Source: Burkholderiaceae bacterium (GTDB lineage: Bacteria > Pseudomonadota > Gammaproteobacteria > Burkholderiales > Burkholderiaceae_D). Taken from it: DNA of 14,452 bases. A program made the position numbers and the translations under genes. Location of the stretch: assembly GCA_014379395.1 (NCBI GenBank), contig JACMLV010000138.1, positions 1-14,452 of the forward strand, written 5' to 3'. The notes under the pieces were generated by a model. That model was not told the DNA's origin. It did not search any database and saw only the letters and a list, made by a program, of their open reading frames with translations. Of this stretch, positions 6,786 to 13,829 are shown in pieces (the stretch's first letter is position 1; every line of letters begins with the position of its first letter).

Positions 6786-7042
6786 CACCACTCCGACTGC
6801 GCGCTAGAGGATGCCTCGGCTGAGGCGCCCTTCTCCTGAACGACCAGCTCCAGGCCCAGCACCCCCAGCAGGCGCATCAGGCGCTCGACGGTGATGCGCC
6901 CGGGATTCAGTTCGAGTACGGAAAGCCGCGCCTGACTGATGCCGGCCTGCTGCGCCAGCTGCGCCTGGGTGAGCCCCTGGGACTTGCGAAGACCCAGAAG
7001 CAGCTGGCCCAGCTGCTTTTCGGTGGAGATGGCTTGGCGCAT
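6785..7042 (-). CDS. hipB: HipB-type HTH antitoxin (85 aa)
   Basis: This is a short Cro/C1-type helix-turn-helix protein: LGQLLLGLRKSQGLTQAQLAQQAGISQARLSVLE is the HTH (about residues 11-45). A short strand VLGLELVVQEK follows, and then a Ser/Ala-rich tail (ASAEASSSAQSEW), like the flexible C-terminus through which E. coli HipB contacts HipA and is degraded. The start at 7042 has a strong AGGAGG site five bases upstream. It overlaps hipA by one base. It should neutralise HipA and repress the shared promoter (see 7070-7103). Confidence 0.93.
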   Translation of the reverse strand: MRQAISTEKQLGQLLLGLRKSQGLTQAQLAQQAGISQARLSVLELNPGRITVERLMRLLGVLGLELVVQEKGASAEASSSAQSEW

Positions 7043-7069
7043 GGAGGCCTCCTAAAAACGAATAAACAC

Positions 7070-7103
7070 AGAATACTCCAAAAACAAGTAAATATGAAAT
7101 ATT
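7070..7103 (-). promoter_or_regulatory. Candidate hipBA promoter with overlapping dyad
   Basis: On the minus strand, TTCATA (7098-7093) and TATTCT (7075-7070) are spaced by 17 bp, each a 4/6 match to sigma-70 boxes. A perfect dyad AATATgaaATATT (7091-7103) overlaps the -35 and is a candidate HipB operator, although it does not match the E. coli TATCC-N8-GGATA operator. Confidence 0.4.
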
Positions 7104-7191
7104 CGCATTCCTAATATGACGATGCTGTCTGCCGTTGTGCGCGCTCAAGTCGTCACGAAAACGACCTCGGCGCAATATCGTTGCTTCAAAC

Positions 7192-7233
7192 TGTCCAGTT
7201 TGGCGCGGAATGGGTGTCCAGATTGGCGCGGAA
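7192..7233. repeat. 19-bp tandem repeat resembling an IS21-family end (remnant)
   Basis: TGTCCAGTTTGGCGCGGAA (7192-7210) recurs with one mismatch at 7215-7233, period 23 bp. Multiple direct repeats starting with TGTCC are characteristic of IS21-family termini (the istA/istB elements). No transposase frame is nearby, so only an end remains. The remainder of the hipB-to-523-aa gap (7104-7318) shows nothing else recognisable. Confidence 0.55.
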
Positions 7234-7318
7234 AACGCAATCAGCCCGCATTGCGGATCGCGCCGTCCGACTCGAAAACTCGGCGCATGCGCTACCGCCC
7301 CGATAGAAGATTGTTACC

Positions 7319-8890
7319 TCACTTGGGGAGCGCTGCGAGCATGTCCGCCAGCGCCTTCTGCGAATGGTCGTTCAGCTTGCGCGCCACGCTGAGATGAAGG
7401 GCCGCCAGGCGGTCCGCCGCCTGGGCTTCGAGAATGACTGGCCGCACCAGCCGTTCCGCGGCCTCGTGAAACTGCTGCGAGGTGGCATCCAACTGCGTCG
7501 TCAGCTCTTGACGCGCCGCATCTAGTTGCGCCCGGAACGCTTTTTCGAACAGCTCGCGCTGGTGGCCGATTTCGCCGCTCTTTCGTTGCGCCGGATTCAT
7601 CATCCACTTGAATACACCGGCGACCAGCAGCACGCCGCCAATGATGGGCGCCGCAGGCGCCACCACCGGCATCACAACGGCCGCCCCCAGGAAATAGGCC
7701 GCCGCGCCAGTCCCGAAGACCGTGGCGCCGCCTACCGCCAGCGTCGCGTTGGTGGCGGTCTCGGCCCCATTCTTGAGGCGCGTGCCCCAGCGTAGGGCGG
7801 GCGCCGCGCCCGCCAGCTGGGTGTGATGCAAGCGTTTCAAAATAGTGCTGCGCGACAAAGCCATCTCCTCCTGAAATAGCCGCAGATCTTCGTGGATCAG
7901 TCGCAGCGATTCCTCGCGCCGGGAAATGATCCGGTTCACCCTTCGCTCGAGCTCCTTGCCGAATGTGGATTTGGCGATACTGTCCCACACAGGCGCGCGT
8001 TTCCACTGGTCTGTGTTGAGGCGGTCGACCACCTCGCGCTCGAATGCGTTACCGGCGTCGTGGACATAATCCTCGATGTCCTCGTCGAAGCTCTCGCGTT
8101 CGAATGCAATCCGCGCGTCGGCGATCGCCAGGCGCTGGCTGACCTGCTTTTGCAGAGCGTAGGCCGAATCGAGGAAGGCGAAGGAGGTGTCGCGGGCGCC
8201 TTCAAAGTCCGCGATGCGCTGATTGAACCCGGAGATTTCCTGGCTCGCGCGGGCGCACGCCGCCGTCATTCGCTGGGCAAGTTCCGCCTTGTCCAGCGAA
8301 CCGTGTTCGAACTCGAGCACGGCGCTGGCGAGCGCCAGGTCGCCGGTGGCGCGCACGCACAAATCGGCGAGGTCTGCGTATTTGCGTCCCTTGAGCATGC
8401 GCATCGAGCCCATGCTGACTTTGCTCCAAATGGTTTGCTCGTCGGCCGCGAACGCCTCCAACTCGTTCGGGCGGGATTGATAACCTAATGCACCAGCAAA
8501 ACTTTTAGCCAGCTCCCTGCTGCGCGTCCCCTGTAGCGACAGGAGCGCACGGGCCGCCTCGAAGGAGGCCGCGGCGGTCGCTTGATCAATGCCGGCGGAC
8601 GCTCTCTGGAGATCAAGGAGGGCGACTTTCCAAGGCAAGGGATGTTCAATGCATTCCAACAACACAACGCGGGCCAAGGCCGAATCGCTCAGCAGCGATG
8701 CCACTTCATTCAAGGCATTGAAATCAGCGACGTTAAGCACGCCATCGGAGCTGGCGATGGCAGCGACCGCCCGGAGGTAGGCAGTGGGAAAGGTGACATC
8801 GTTTGAAACATAATCCACCAATTCACGATGCTGAGCGGCGCCCTGCTGGCCGAAGTTCTCGAAGCTTGCTGCTGAAGGCTTGGTTGGCAT
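7319..8890 (-). CDS. Hypothetical membrane protein with TerB-like N-terminus (523 aa)
   Basis: I do not recognise this family. The ATG at 8890-8888 has AAGGGGG upstream and is preferred over the GTG at 8929. Residues about 37-70 (YLRAVAAIASSDGVLNVADFNALNEVASLL) resemble the helical TerB/DnaJ-partner fold with its A-x-x-D-G-x-[IL] signature. The middle (about 100-375) is long and strongly helical with many charged residues, likely coiled coil. Residues about 383-430 form a two-helix hydrophobic hairpin (GATVFGTGAAAYFLGAAVVMPVV, then IIGGVLLVAGVFKW), followed by another charged helical tail. This is the shape of membrane-remodelling or dynamin-partner proteins, but no GTPase motifs are present. 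The neighbours (hipBA, an IS-like remnant, a MITE) suggest an accessory, possibly stress- or phage-related protein; this is inference. Confidence 0.75.
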   Translation of the reverse strand: MPTKPSAASFENFGQQGAAQHRELVDYVSNDVTFPTAYLRAVAAIASSDGVLNVADFNALNEVASLLSDSALARVVLLECIEHPLPWKVALLDLQRASAGIDQATAAASFEAARALLSLQGTRSRELAKSFAGALGYQSRPNELEAFAADEQTIWSKVSMGSMRMLKGRKYADLADLCVRATGDLALASAVLEFEHGSLDKAELAQRMTAACARASQEISGFNQRIADFEGARDTSFAFLDSAYALQKQVSQRLAIADARIAFERESFDEDIEDYVHDAGNAFEREVVDRLNTDQWKRAPVWDSIAKSTFGKELERRVNRIISRREESLRLIHEDLRLFQEEMALSRSTILKRLHHTQLAGAAPALRWGTRLKNGAETATNATLAVGGATVFGTGAAAYFLGAAVVMPVVAPAAPIIGGVLLVAGVFKWMMNPAQRKSGEIGHQRELFEKAFRAQLDAARQELTTQLDATSQQFHEAAERLVRPVILEAQAADRLAALHLSVARKLNDHSQKALADMLAALPK

Positions 8891-8966
8891 TGGCTTCCCC
8901 CTTGAGTGGATCACAGGCCCAGCCTGCACGATATTGAGGGCTCTCGATCTGTCCTTCGTATCTACC

Positions 8967-9133
8967 CTAGGAGTCTGTCGGACTTAGGCTCGTCGGCTGC
9001 AAAAATACCTGGACGGTCCATCTTTCGCCGTTTTCTCGGCCAATAGCTCGCTATTGGCACTGCGAAACCGTCAAAATCTGGCCTCGCCCAGCTATTTTTT
9101 CGCTTCGACTCCCTAAGCCCGACAGACTCCTAG
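8967..9133. mobile_element. 167-bp MITE-like palindromic element, copy 1
   Basis: The ends are imperfect inverted repeats: CTAG followed by GAGTCTGTCGGACTTAGG on the left (8967-8988), and the complement with one mismatch on the right (9112-9133). Both ends begin with the palindrome CTAG, either a target duplication or part of the repeat. The centre is CCAATAGC-tc-GCTATTGG (9040-9057), and the two halves resemble each other, so the whole element can fold back. There is no coding capacity. It is inverted and about 97% identical (5 mismatches) to the copy at 11465-11631. It starts 77 bp before the start of the 523-aa gene and ends at the ycaO stop. Confidence 0.88.
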
Positions 9134-11334
9134 CCGGCTTTCGCCGCCGCATTGGCCCGCGCCACATGCAATTTTTTGTAGCTGTCGATCAGCCGGCGGT
9201 GCCGGTCGAGCCCCTCCAGTTCCATGCCGGTCGGCGTCAAGCCGAAGAAGCGCACGCTGCCGTCCACCGAGCCCAGCACCGCGTCCATCCGCGGATCGCC
9301 ATACATCCGGCGGAAATTGACCACGTAATCGTCCAGTTCCAGGTCGTCGTCGAGCTGCACCTCCAGCACCACGTTCAAGGCTTGATAAAACAATCCGCGC
9401 TCGACCGTGTTGTCGTTGTACTGCAAGAAGGCGCCCACCAGCTCGTGCGCCTCCTCAAATTGCTGCAAGGCGAGATGAATGAGCAGCTTCAACTCGAGAA
9501 CCGTCAGCTGCCCCCAGTCGGTGTTGTCGTCAAATTCGATGCCGATCAGGGTGGCGATGTCGGAGTATTCATCGAGCTCGTTGCCCTCCAAACGCTCAAG
9601 CAGCGCTTCCAGGCTGGCGTCGTCCAGGCGATGCAAGTTCAAGATATCCGCGCGGAACAACAATGCCTTGTTGGTGTTGTCCCAGATCAGATCGTCGACA
9701 GGATAAATTTCCGAATAGCCGGGCACCAAGATCCGGCAGGCGACGGCGCCCAGTTGGTCGTAGACCGCCATGTACGCCTCTTTGCCCATGTCTTCAAGAA
9801 TGCCGAACAAGGTCGCCGCTTCCTGCGCATTGGAATTCTCGCCCCGGCCGGAAAAATCCCACTCGACAAAATCGAAATCCGCTTTGGCGCTGAAAAAGCG
9901 CCACGACACGATACCGCTGGAATCGATGAAGTGTTCGACGAAATTGTTTGGCTCGGTCACGGCGTTGCTGGCGAAGGTGGGCCGAGGCAGGTCGTTCAGG
10001 CCTTCAAAACTGCGCCCCTGCAGCAATTCCGTCAGGCTGCGTTCGAGCGCCACCTCGAAGCTTGGGTGCGCGCCGAACGAGGCAAAGACACCGCCGGTTC
10101 GCGGGTTCATCAACGTGACGCACATCACCGGGTAGGTTCCGCCCAGCGACGCGTCCTTCACCAGCACCGGAAAGCCTTGCTCTTCCAATCCCTGGATGCC
10201 GGCCAGAATGCCGGGGTATTTCGCCAGCACTTCGTGCGGCACGTCCGGCAAGGCGATTTCGCCTTCCAGAATTTCGCGCTTGACCGCCCGTTCGAAAATT
10301 TCGGACAGGCATTGCACTTGCGCCTCGGCCAGCGTATTGCCGGCGCTCATGCCGTTGCTGACATAAAGATTTTCGACCAGGTTGGACGGGAAATACACCA
10401 CCTCGCCGTCCGACTGCCGCACATACGGCAGCGAACAGATACCGCGCCGCACATTGCCCGAGTTGGTGTCGACCAGGTGCGAGCCGCATAACTCGCCATC
10501 GGGATCGTAAATGTCCAGGCAGTACTCATCGAGAATTTCAGCCGGCAGCGCGTCTTTAGGGCCGGGCTCGAACCAGCGCTCGTCCGGGTAATGGACAAAG
10601 GCCGCGTTGGCGATGTCTTCGCCCCAGAACGTACCGGCGTAGAAATGGTTGTTGTTCAGCCGCTCGATATACTCGCCCAACGCCGACGCCAGCGCGCTTT
10701 CCTTGGTCGCGCCCTTGCCATTGGTAAAACACATCGGCGAGTGCGCATCGCGGATGTGCAAGGACCACACATTGGGGATGATGTTGCGCCACGAAGCGAT
10801 CTCGATCTTGATGCCCAGGCCCGCCAGAACGCCCGACATGTTGGCGATGGTTTGCTCCAGCGGCAGATCCTTGCCCGCGATATAGGTGCTGGCGTCGGGA
10901 GCCGGCGTCAAGGCCAGCAAGGCCTGGGCGTCGGCGTCCAGGTTCTCCACCTCTTCGATCACAAACTCGGGACCGGCTTGCACCACTTTTTTGACCATGC
11001 AACGCTCGATGGAGCGCAAAATGCCTTGGCGGTCCTTTTCGGAGATATCGGTCGGCAACTCGACCTGAATCTTGAAAATCTGCTGGTAACGGTTTTCCGG
11101 ATCGACAATATTATTCTGCGACAGGCGGATGTTCTCGGTCGGAATGTTGCGAGTTACGCAGTACAACTTCACAAAGTAAGCCGCGCACAAGGCCGACGAG
11201 GCCAGAAAGTAATCGAAGGGACCGGGCGCCGACCCGTCGCCCTTGTAGCGGATCGGCTGGTCGGCCACCAGCGTGAAATCATCGAACTTGGCTTCCAGGC
11301 GAAGCTTATCGAGAAAATTGACCTTGATTTCCAT
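9130..11334 (-). CDS. ycaO: OsmC domain / YcaO domain fusion protein (734 aa)
   Basis: An OsmC/Ohr-like domain (about 1-140) is fused to a YcaO ATP-binding domain (about 155-560) and an acidic helical tail (about 575-734). The OsmC part has PGPFDYFLASSALCAAYF with Cys50 and a second cysteine at Cys112, the positions expected for the peroxidatic pair. The YcaO part has NGKGATKESALASALGEYIERL (Glu221, Glu224 of the nucleotide site) and a second helix AEAQVQCLSEIFERAVKREI, closest to the E. coli YcaO group. E. coli YcaO (586 aa) assists RimO in modifying ribosomal protein S12; it lacks the C-terminal PxPxP of azoline cyclodehydratases, and so does this protein. No precursor peptide or dehydrogenase gene is nearby, so a RiPP pathway is unlikely. 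The start at 11334 has GGA 8 nt upstream. The TAG stop lies in the end of the MITE at 8967-9133. Thioredox/peroxide-linked S12 modification is an inference. Confidence 0.93.
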   Translation of the reverse strand: MEIKVNFLDKLRLEAKFDDFTLVADQPIRYKGDGSAPGPFDYFLASSALCAAYFVKLYCVTRNIPTENIRLSQNNIVDPENRYQQIFKIQVELPTDISEKDRQGILRSIERCMVKKVVQAGPEFVIEEVENLDADAQALLALTPAPDASTYIAGKDLPLEQTIANMSGVLAGLGIKIEIASWRNIIPNVWSLHIRDAHSPMCFTNGKGATKESALASALGEYIERLNNNHFYAGTFWGEDIANAAFVHYPDERWFEPGPKDALPAEILDEYCLDIYDPDGELCGSHLVDTNSGNVRRGICSLPYVRQSDGEVVYFPSNLVENLYVSNGMSAGNTLAEAQVQCLSEIFERAVKREILEGEIALPDVPHEVLAKYPGILAGIQGLEEQGFPVLVKDASLGGTYPVMCVTLMNPRTGGVFASFGAHPSFEVALERSLTELLQGRSFEGLNDLPRPTFASNAVTEPNNFVEHFIDSSGIVSWRFFSAKADFDFVEWDFSGRGENSNAQEAATLFGILEDMGKEAYMAVYDQLGAVACRILVPGYSEIYPVDDLIWDNTNKALLFRADILNLHRLDDASLEALLERLEGNELDEYSDIATLIGIEFDDNTDWGQLTVLELKLLIHLALQQFEEAHELVGAFLQYNDNTVERGLFYQALNVVLEVQLDDDLELDDYVVNFRRMYGDPRMDAVLGSVDGSVRFFGLTPTGMELEGLDRHRRLIDSYKKLHVARANAAAKAG

Positions 11335-11427
11335 GGGAAAATTCCAAAAGTGGTGCTTAAAATGAGGTAGCCGGTATTATCCGTCGCCACGCCGGCGCCG
11401 TGTGGGGAAATTACCCGCCGCCCTCTC

Positions 11428-11448
11428 CGCCGAGACGGCGTTTTTTTT
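11428..11448 (+). terminator. Rho-independent terminator on the + strand without an upstream gene
   Basis: CGCCG (11428-11432), loop AGA, and CGGCG (11436-11440) are followed by eight T (11441-11448). It points toward hisS, yet the only gene to its left (ycaO) runs the other way. It may be left from a gene that once preceded hisS, or it may block read-through coming from antisense transcription. Confidence 0.7.
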
Positions 11449-11464
11449 GTGCCGGATTTCCAGC

Positions 11465-11631
11465 CTGGGAGGCTGTCGGACTTAGGGAGTCGAAGCGAAA
11501 AAATAGCTGGGCGAGGCCAGATTTTGACGGTTTCGCAGTGCCAATAGCGAGCTATTGGCCGAGAAAACGGCGAAATATGGACCGTCCAGATATTTTTGCA
11601 GCCGACGAGCCTAAGTCCGACAGACTCCTAG
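11465..11631. mobile_element. 167-bp MITE-like palindromic element, copy 2 (inverted relative to copy 1)
   Basis: It has the same length and layout as 8967-9133 in the opposite orientation, with five differences. The ends are CTGG (11465-11468) and CTAG (11628-11631) with inverted repeats around GTCGGACTTAGG. The central palindrome is CCAATAGC-ga-GCTATTGG (11541-11558). It has no ORF. It ends 54 bp before the hisS ATG, so it separates hisS from any older upstream promoter. Confidence 0.88.
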
Positions 11632-11685
11632 GTTCCCCAAGGTGTTCCAAGACTCATCGAAACAGAATTCAGCGAAGTAAATAAA

Positions 11686-13029
11686 ATGTCCGAAAATAAA
11701 AAAGCAGAAAAGATCACCGCCGTCAAAGGCATGAACGACATCCTGCCGGCCGACGCGCCGCTGTGGGAGTTGTTTGAAAACACCGCCCAGTCGGTGCTGC
11801 AAAGCTACGGCTTCCAGCAGATCCGCACCCCGATCGTCGAAGAAACCCGGCTGTTCGCGCGCGCCATCGGCGCCGTCACCGACATCGTCGAAAAGGAAAT
11901 GTATTCGTTCACCGATTCGATGAACGGCGACCAGCTGACCTTGCGCCCGGAGGGCACGGCCGGCGTGGTGCGCGCGGTGCTCGAGCACAATCTGGTCTAC
12001 GAGGGACCGAAACGCCTGTGGTACAAGGGCCAGATGTTCCGCCACGAGCGGCCGCAGCGCGGACGCTACCGCCAGTTCTTCCAGTTCGGCGCGGAGGCGG
12101 TCGGCTTCACCGGCCCGGACATCGACGCCGAGATGATCATGCTGTGCCGCCGCCTGTGGGACGACCTGGGCCTGGAAGACATCCGCCTCGAGCTCAATTC
12201 GATCGGCGACGCCGCCGAGCGCCTGCGCCACCGCGCCGACCTGATCACGTATTTCGAAGCCAACCTCGAGCTGCTCGACGCCGAGGCCAAGCGCCGCCTG
12301 CACACCAATCCGCTGCGCATCCTCGACACCAAGAATCCGGCCATGCAGGAGCTCGTCAACGGCGCGCCCAAGCTGCTCGACTATCTGGAGGCGGAATCGC
12401 TGGCGCACTTCGAGGGCGTGCAGAAGATCCTGCAGCACAACAACATCCCGTACACGATCAACCCGCGCCTGGTGCGCGGCATCGACTACTACAACCGCAC
12501 CGTGTTCGAGTGGGTGACCGACCAGCTCGGCGCGCAGGGAACCGTGTGCGCCGGCGGGCGCTACGATCCCCTGATCGAAATGTTCGGCGGCAAGCCGACG
12601 CCGGCGGTCGGCTTCGCGATGGGCATCGAGCGCCTGATCGAGCTGATGAAGGCGATCGGCGAGCCAGAGGCGCCCAACCAGTGCGACGTCTATCTGGTGC
12701 ATCAAGGCGAGGCGGCCCAGCTGCAAGCCTTCGTGCTGGGCGAGCGCATCCGCGACGCCGGCCTCGACGTGGTGATGCATTGCGCCGCCAGCAACGGCGG
12801 CGGCAGCTTCAAGACGCAGATGAAAAAAGCCGACGCCAGCGGCGCCGCGTTCGCCGTCATCCTCGGCGAGGACGAGGTGGCGCAGCATGTCGCCAGCGTC
12901 AAGGCGATGCGCTGCGGCGATCCGGCGCACCAGCAAAACACGGTGCCGTTCGACGCCGTCGTCGACTATCTGGTGGACCAGATCGTCGGCGATGGCCACG
13001 ACCACGACCACGTGCATTATCATCACTGA
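11686..13029 (+). CDS. hisS: Histidyl-tRNA synthetase with His-rich C-terminal tail (447 aa)
   Basis: HisRS charges tRNA-His with histidine in the cytoplasm and is essential. Class II signatures are visible: motif 1 (MNDILP...), TLRPEGTAG (about 85-93), motif 2 FRHERPQRGRYRQFFQFGAE (about 118-137), the HisA motif LVRGIDYYNRTVFEW (about 262-276), and motif 3 PAVGFAMGIERL (about 306). The anticodon-binding domain follows (CDVYLVHQGE, then VVMHC). Length is close to the bacterial norm. The end is unusual: the last ten residues, HDHDHVHYHH, include six histidines. The start ATG at 11686 has only a weak ribosome site (GAAG). The gene begins 54 bp after a MITE and lacks the ispG neighbour usual upstream in this group, so its promoter is uncertain. 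The yfgM-type gene follows after 56 bp. Confidence 0.97.
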   Translation: MSENKKAEKITAVKGMNDILPADAPLWELFENTAQSVLQSYGFQQIRTPIVEETRLFARAIGAVTDIVEKEMYSFTDSMNGDQLTLRPEGTAGVVRAVLEHNLVYEGPKRLWYKGQMFRHERPQRGRYRQFFQFGAEAVGFTGPDIDAEMIMLCRRLWDDLGLEDIRLELNSIGDAAERLRHRADLITYFEANLELLDAEAKRRLHTNPLRILDTKNPAMQELVNGAPKLLDYLEAESLAHFEGVQKILQHNNIPYTINPRLVRGIDYYNRTVFEWVTDQLGAQGTVCAGGRYDPLIEMFGGKPTPAVGFAMGIERLIELMKAIGEPEAPNQCDVYLVHQGEAAQLQAFVLGERIRDAGLDVVMHCAASNGGGSFKTQMKKADASGAAFAVILGEDEVAQHVASVKAMRCGDPAHQQNTVPFDAVVDYLVDQIVGDGHDHDHVHYHH

Positions 13030-13037
13030 TTGCCCGG

Positions 13038-13060
13038 CCCGGATTCGCGTCCGGGTGTTT
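13038..13060 (+). terminator. Hairpin with short T-run between hisS and the yfgM-type gene
   Basis: CCCGGA (13038-13043) and TCCGGG (13050-13055) close a 6-nt loop and are followed by TGTTTT. The stem starts 8 nt after the hisS stop codon. It could be a partial terminator or attenuator, as the next gene seems to belong to the same operon. Confidence 0.5.
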
Positions 13061-13085
13061 TCCTTAACCATTCCAATAAAAACTC

Positions 13086-13733
13086 ATGGCATACGATCTC
13101 GAAGAACAGGAACAACTGGCGTCGCTTAAGGCGTGGTGGAATCAGTACGGCAACCTCATTTCCTGGGTGCTGATCGCGGCGTTGTTGGCCTACAGCGGCT
13201 GGGCCGGCTGGAACTACTACCAGCGCAGCCAGGCGAGCCAGGCCGCGCAGCTCTACGACGAGCTGCAAAACGCGGCGGCGGCCAACGACGGCGCCAAGGT
13301 GCAGCGCGCGGCCGGCGACATGCAGTCGCGTTTCGGCGGCACCGCCTACGCGCCGATGGCCGCGCTGGTCGCGGCCAAGAGCGCCTACGAGGCCAAGGAT
13401 TTGAAGACCGCCAAGGCGCAGCTGCAATGGGCCGCCGAGCATGGCAACGAGGAATACCAGACGGTGGCCAAGCTGCGCCTGGCCGGCATCCTGCTCGACG
13501 AGCAGGCCCACGACGAGGCGCTCAAGGCGCTGGCCGGCGCCAACGCGGCGCAGTTCGCCGGCGCCGTGGCCGACCGCAAGGGCGACATCCTGGTCGCGCA
13601 GAACAAGCTGGCCGAGGCGCGCGCCGCCTACCTGGCCGCGTTGAGCGCGACCGACAAGAACAATCCCGGGCGCCGCCTGATCGAACTGAAACTCGAGGCG
13701 ATCGGCGGCAGCGCGCCCGAGGCCAAGGCCTAA
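13086..13733 (+). CDS. yfgM: YfgM-type TPR protein, SecYEG-associated (215 aa)
   Basis: A short cytoplasmic N-terminus (MAYDLEEQEQLASLKAWWNQYGN) precedes one membrane helix (about 22-41, ISWVLIAALLAYSGWAGW), and the rest is a periplasmic helical repeat domain of TPR_21/YfgM type with repeated A-x-x-A-Y patterns and AKLRLAGILLDEQAHDEALKAL. E. coli YfgM (206 aa) binds the SecYEG translocon and works with PpiD in handing over periplasmic proteins. The position between hisS and bamB is the classic one for this gene. It has no strong Shine-Dalgarno, only A-rich sequence before the ATG, which suggests dependence on hisS mRNA. Confidence 0.9.
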   Translation: MAYDLEEQEQLASLKAWWNQYGNLISWVLIAALLAYSGWAGWNYYQRSQASQAAQLYDELQNAAAANDGAKVQRAAGDMQSRFGGTAYAPMAALVAAKSAYEAKDLKTAKAQLQWAAEHGNEEYQTVAKLRLAGILLDEQAHDEALKALAGANAAQFAGAVADRKGDILVAQNKLAEARAAYLAALSATDKNNPGRRLIELKLEAIGGSAPEAKA

Positions 13734-13771
13734 GCGGCTGGCATCGCGCCATCGGCGGCCCCGCTTGACGG

Positions 13772-13794
13772 CGCGGCGCCATGCCGGCGCCGCG
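13772..13794. other. GC-rich hairpin in the yfgM-bamB gap
   Basis: CGCGGCGCC (13772-13780) and GGCGCCGCG (13786-13794) form a perfect 9-bp stem with a 5-nt loop in the 96-bp gap before bamB. No T-run is present, so it is more likely an mRNA stability or processing element than an intrinsic terminator. Confidence 0.45.
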
Positions 13795-13829
13795 GCCGGC
13801 ATCGACAATCAACATCAAGGTAAACTTTT

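Noticed and set aside
9166..11370. Long + strand open frames opposite ycaO (9166-10491 and 10591-11370)
   Set aside because: Antisense to a clear OsmC-YcaO coding frame; their composition mirrors the third-position bias of the real gene.
8891..11685. RiPP cluster with YcaO as cyclodehydratase
   Set aside because: No precursor peptide, dehydrogenase, transporter or PxPxP C-terminus; the protein belongs to the E. coli YcaO-like type.
11611..13071. Long minus-strand open frame opposite hisS (486 codons)
   Set aside because: Shadow of hisS; no recognisable domain and low-complexity composition.
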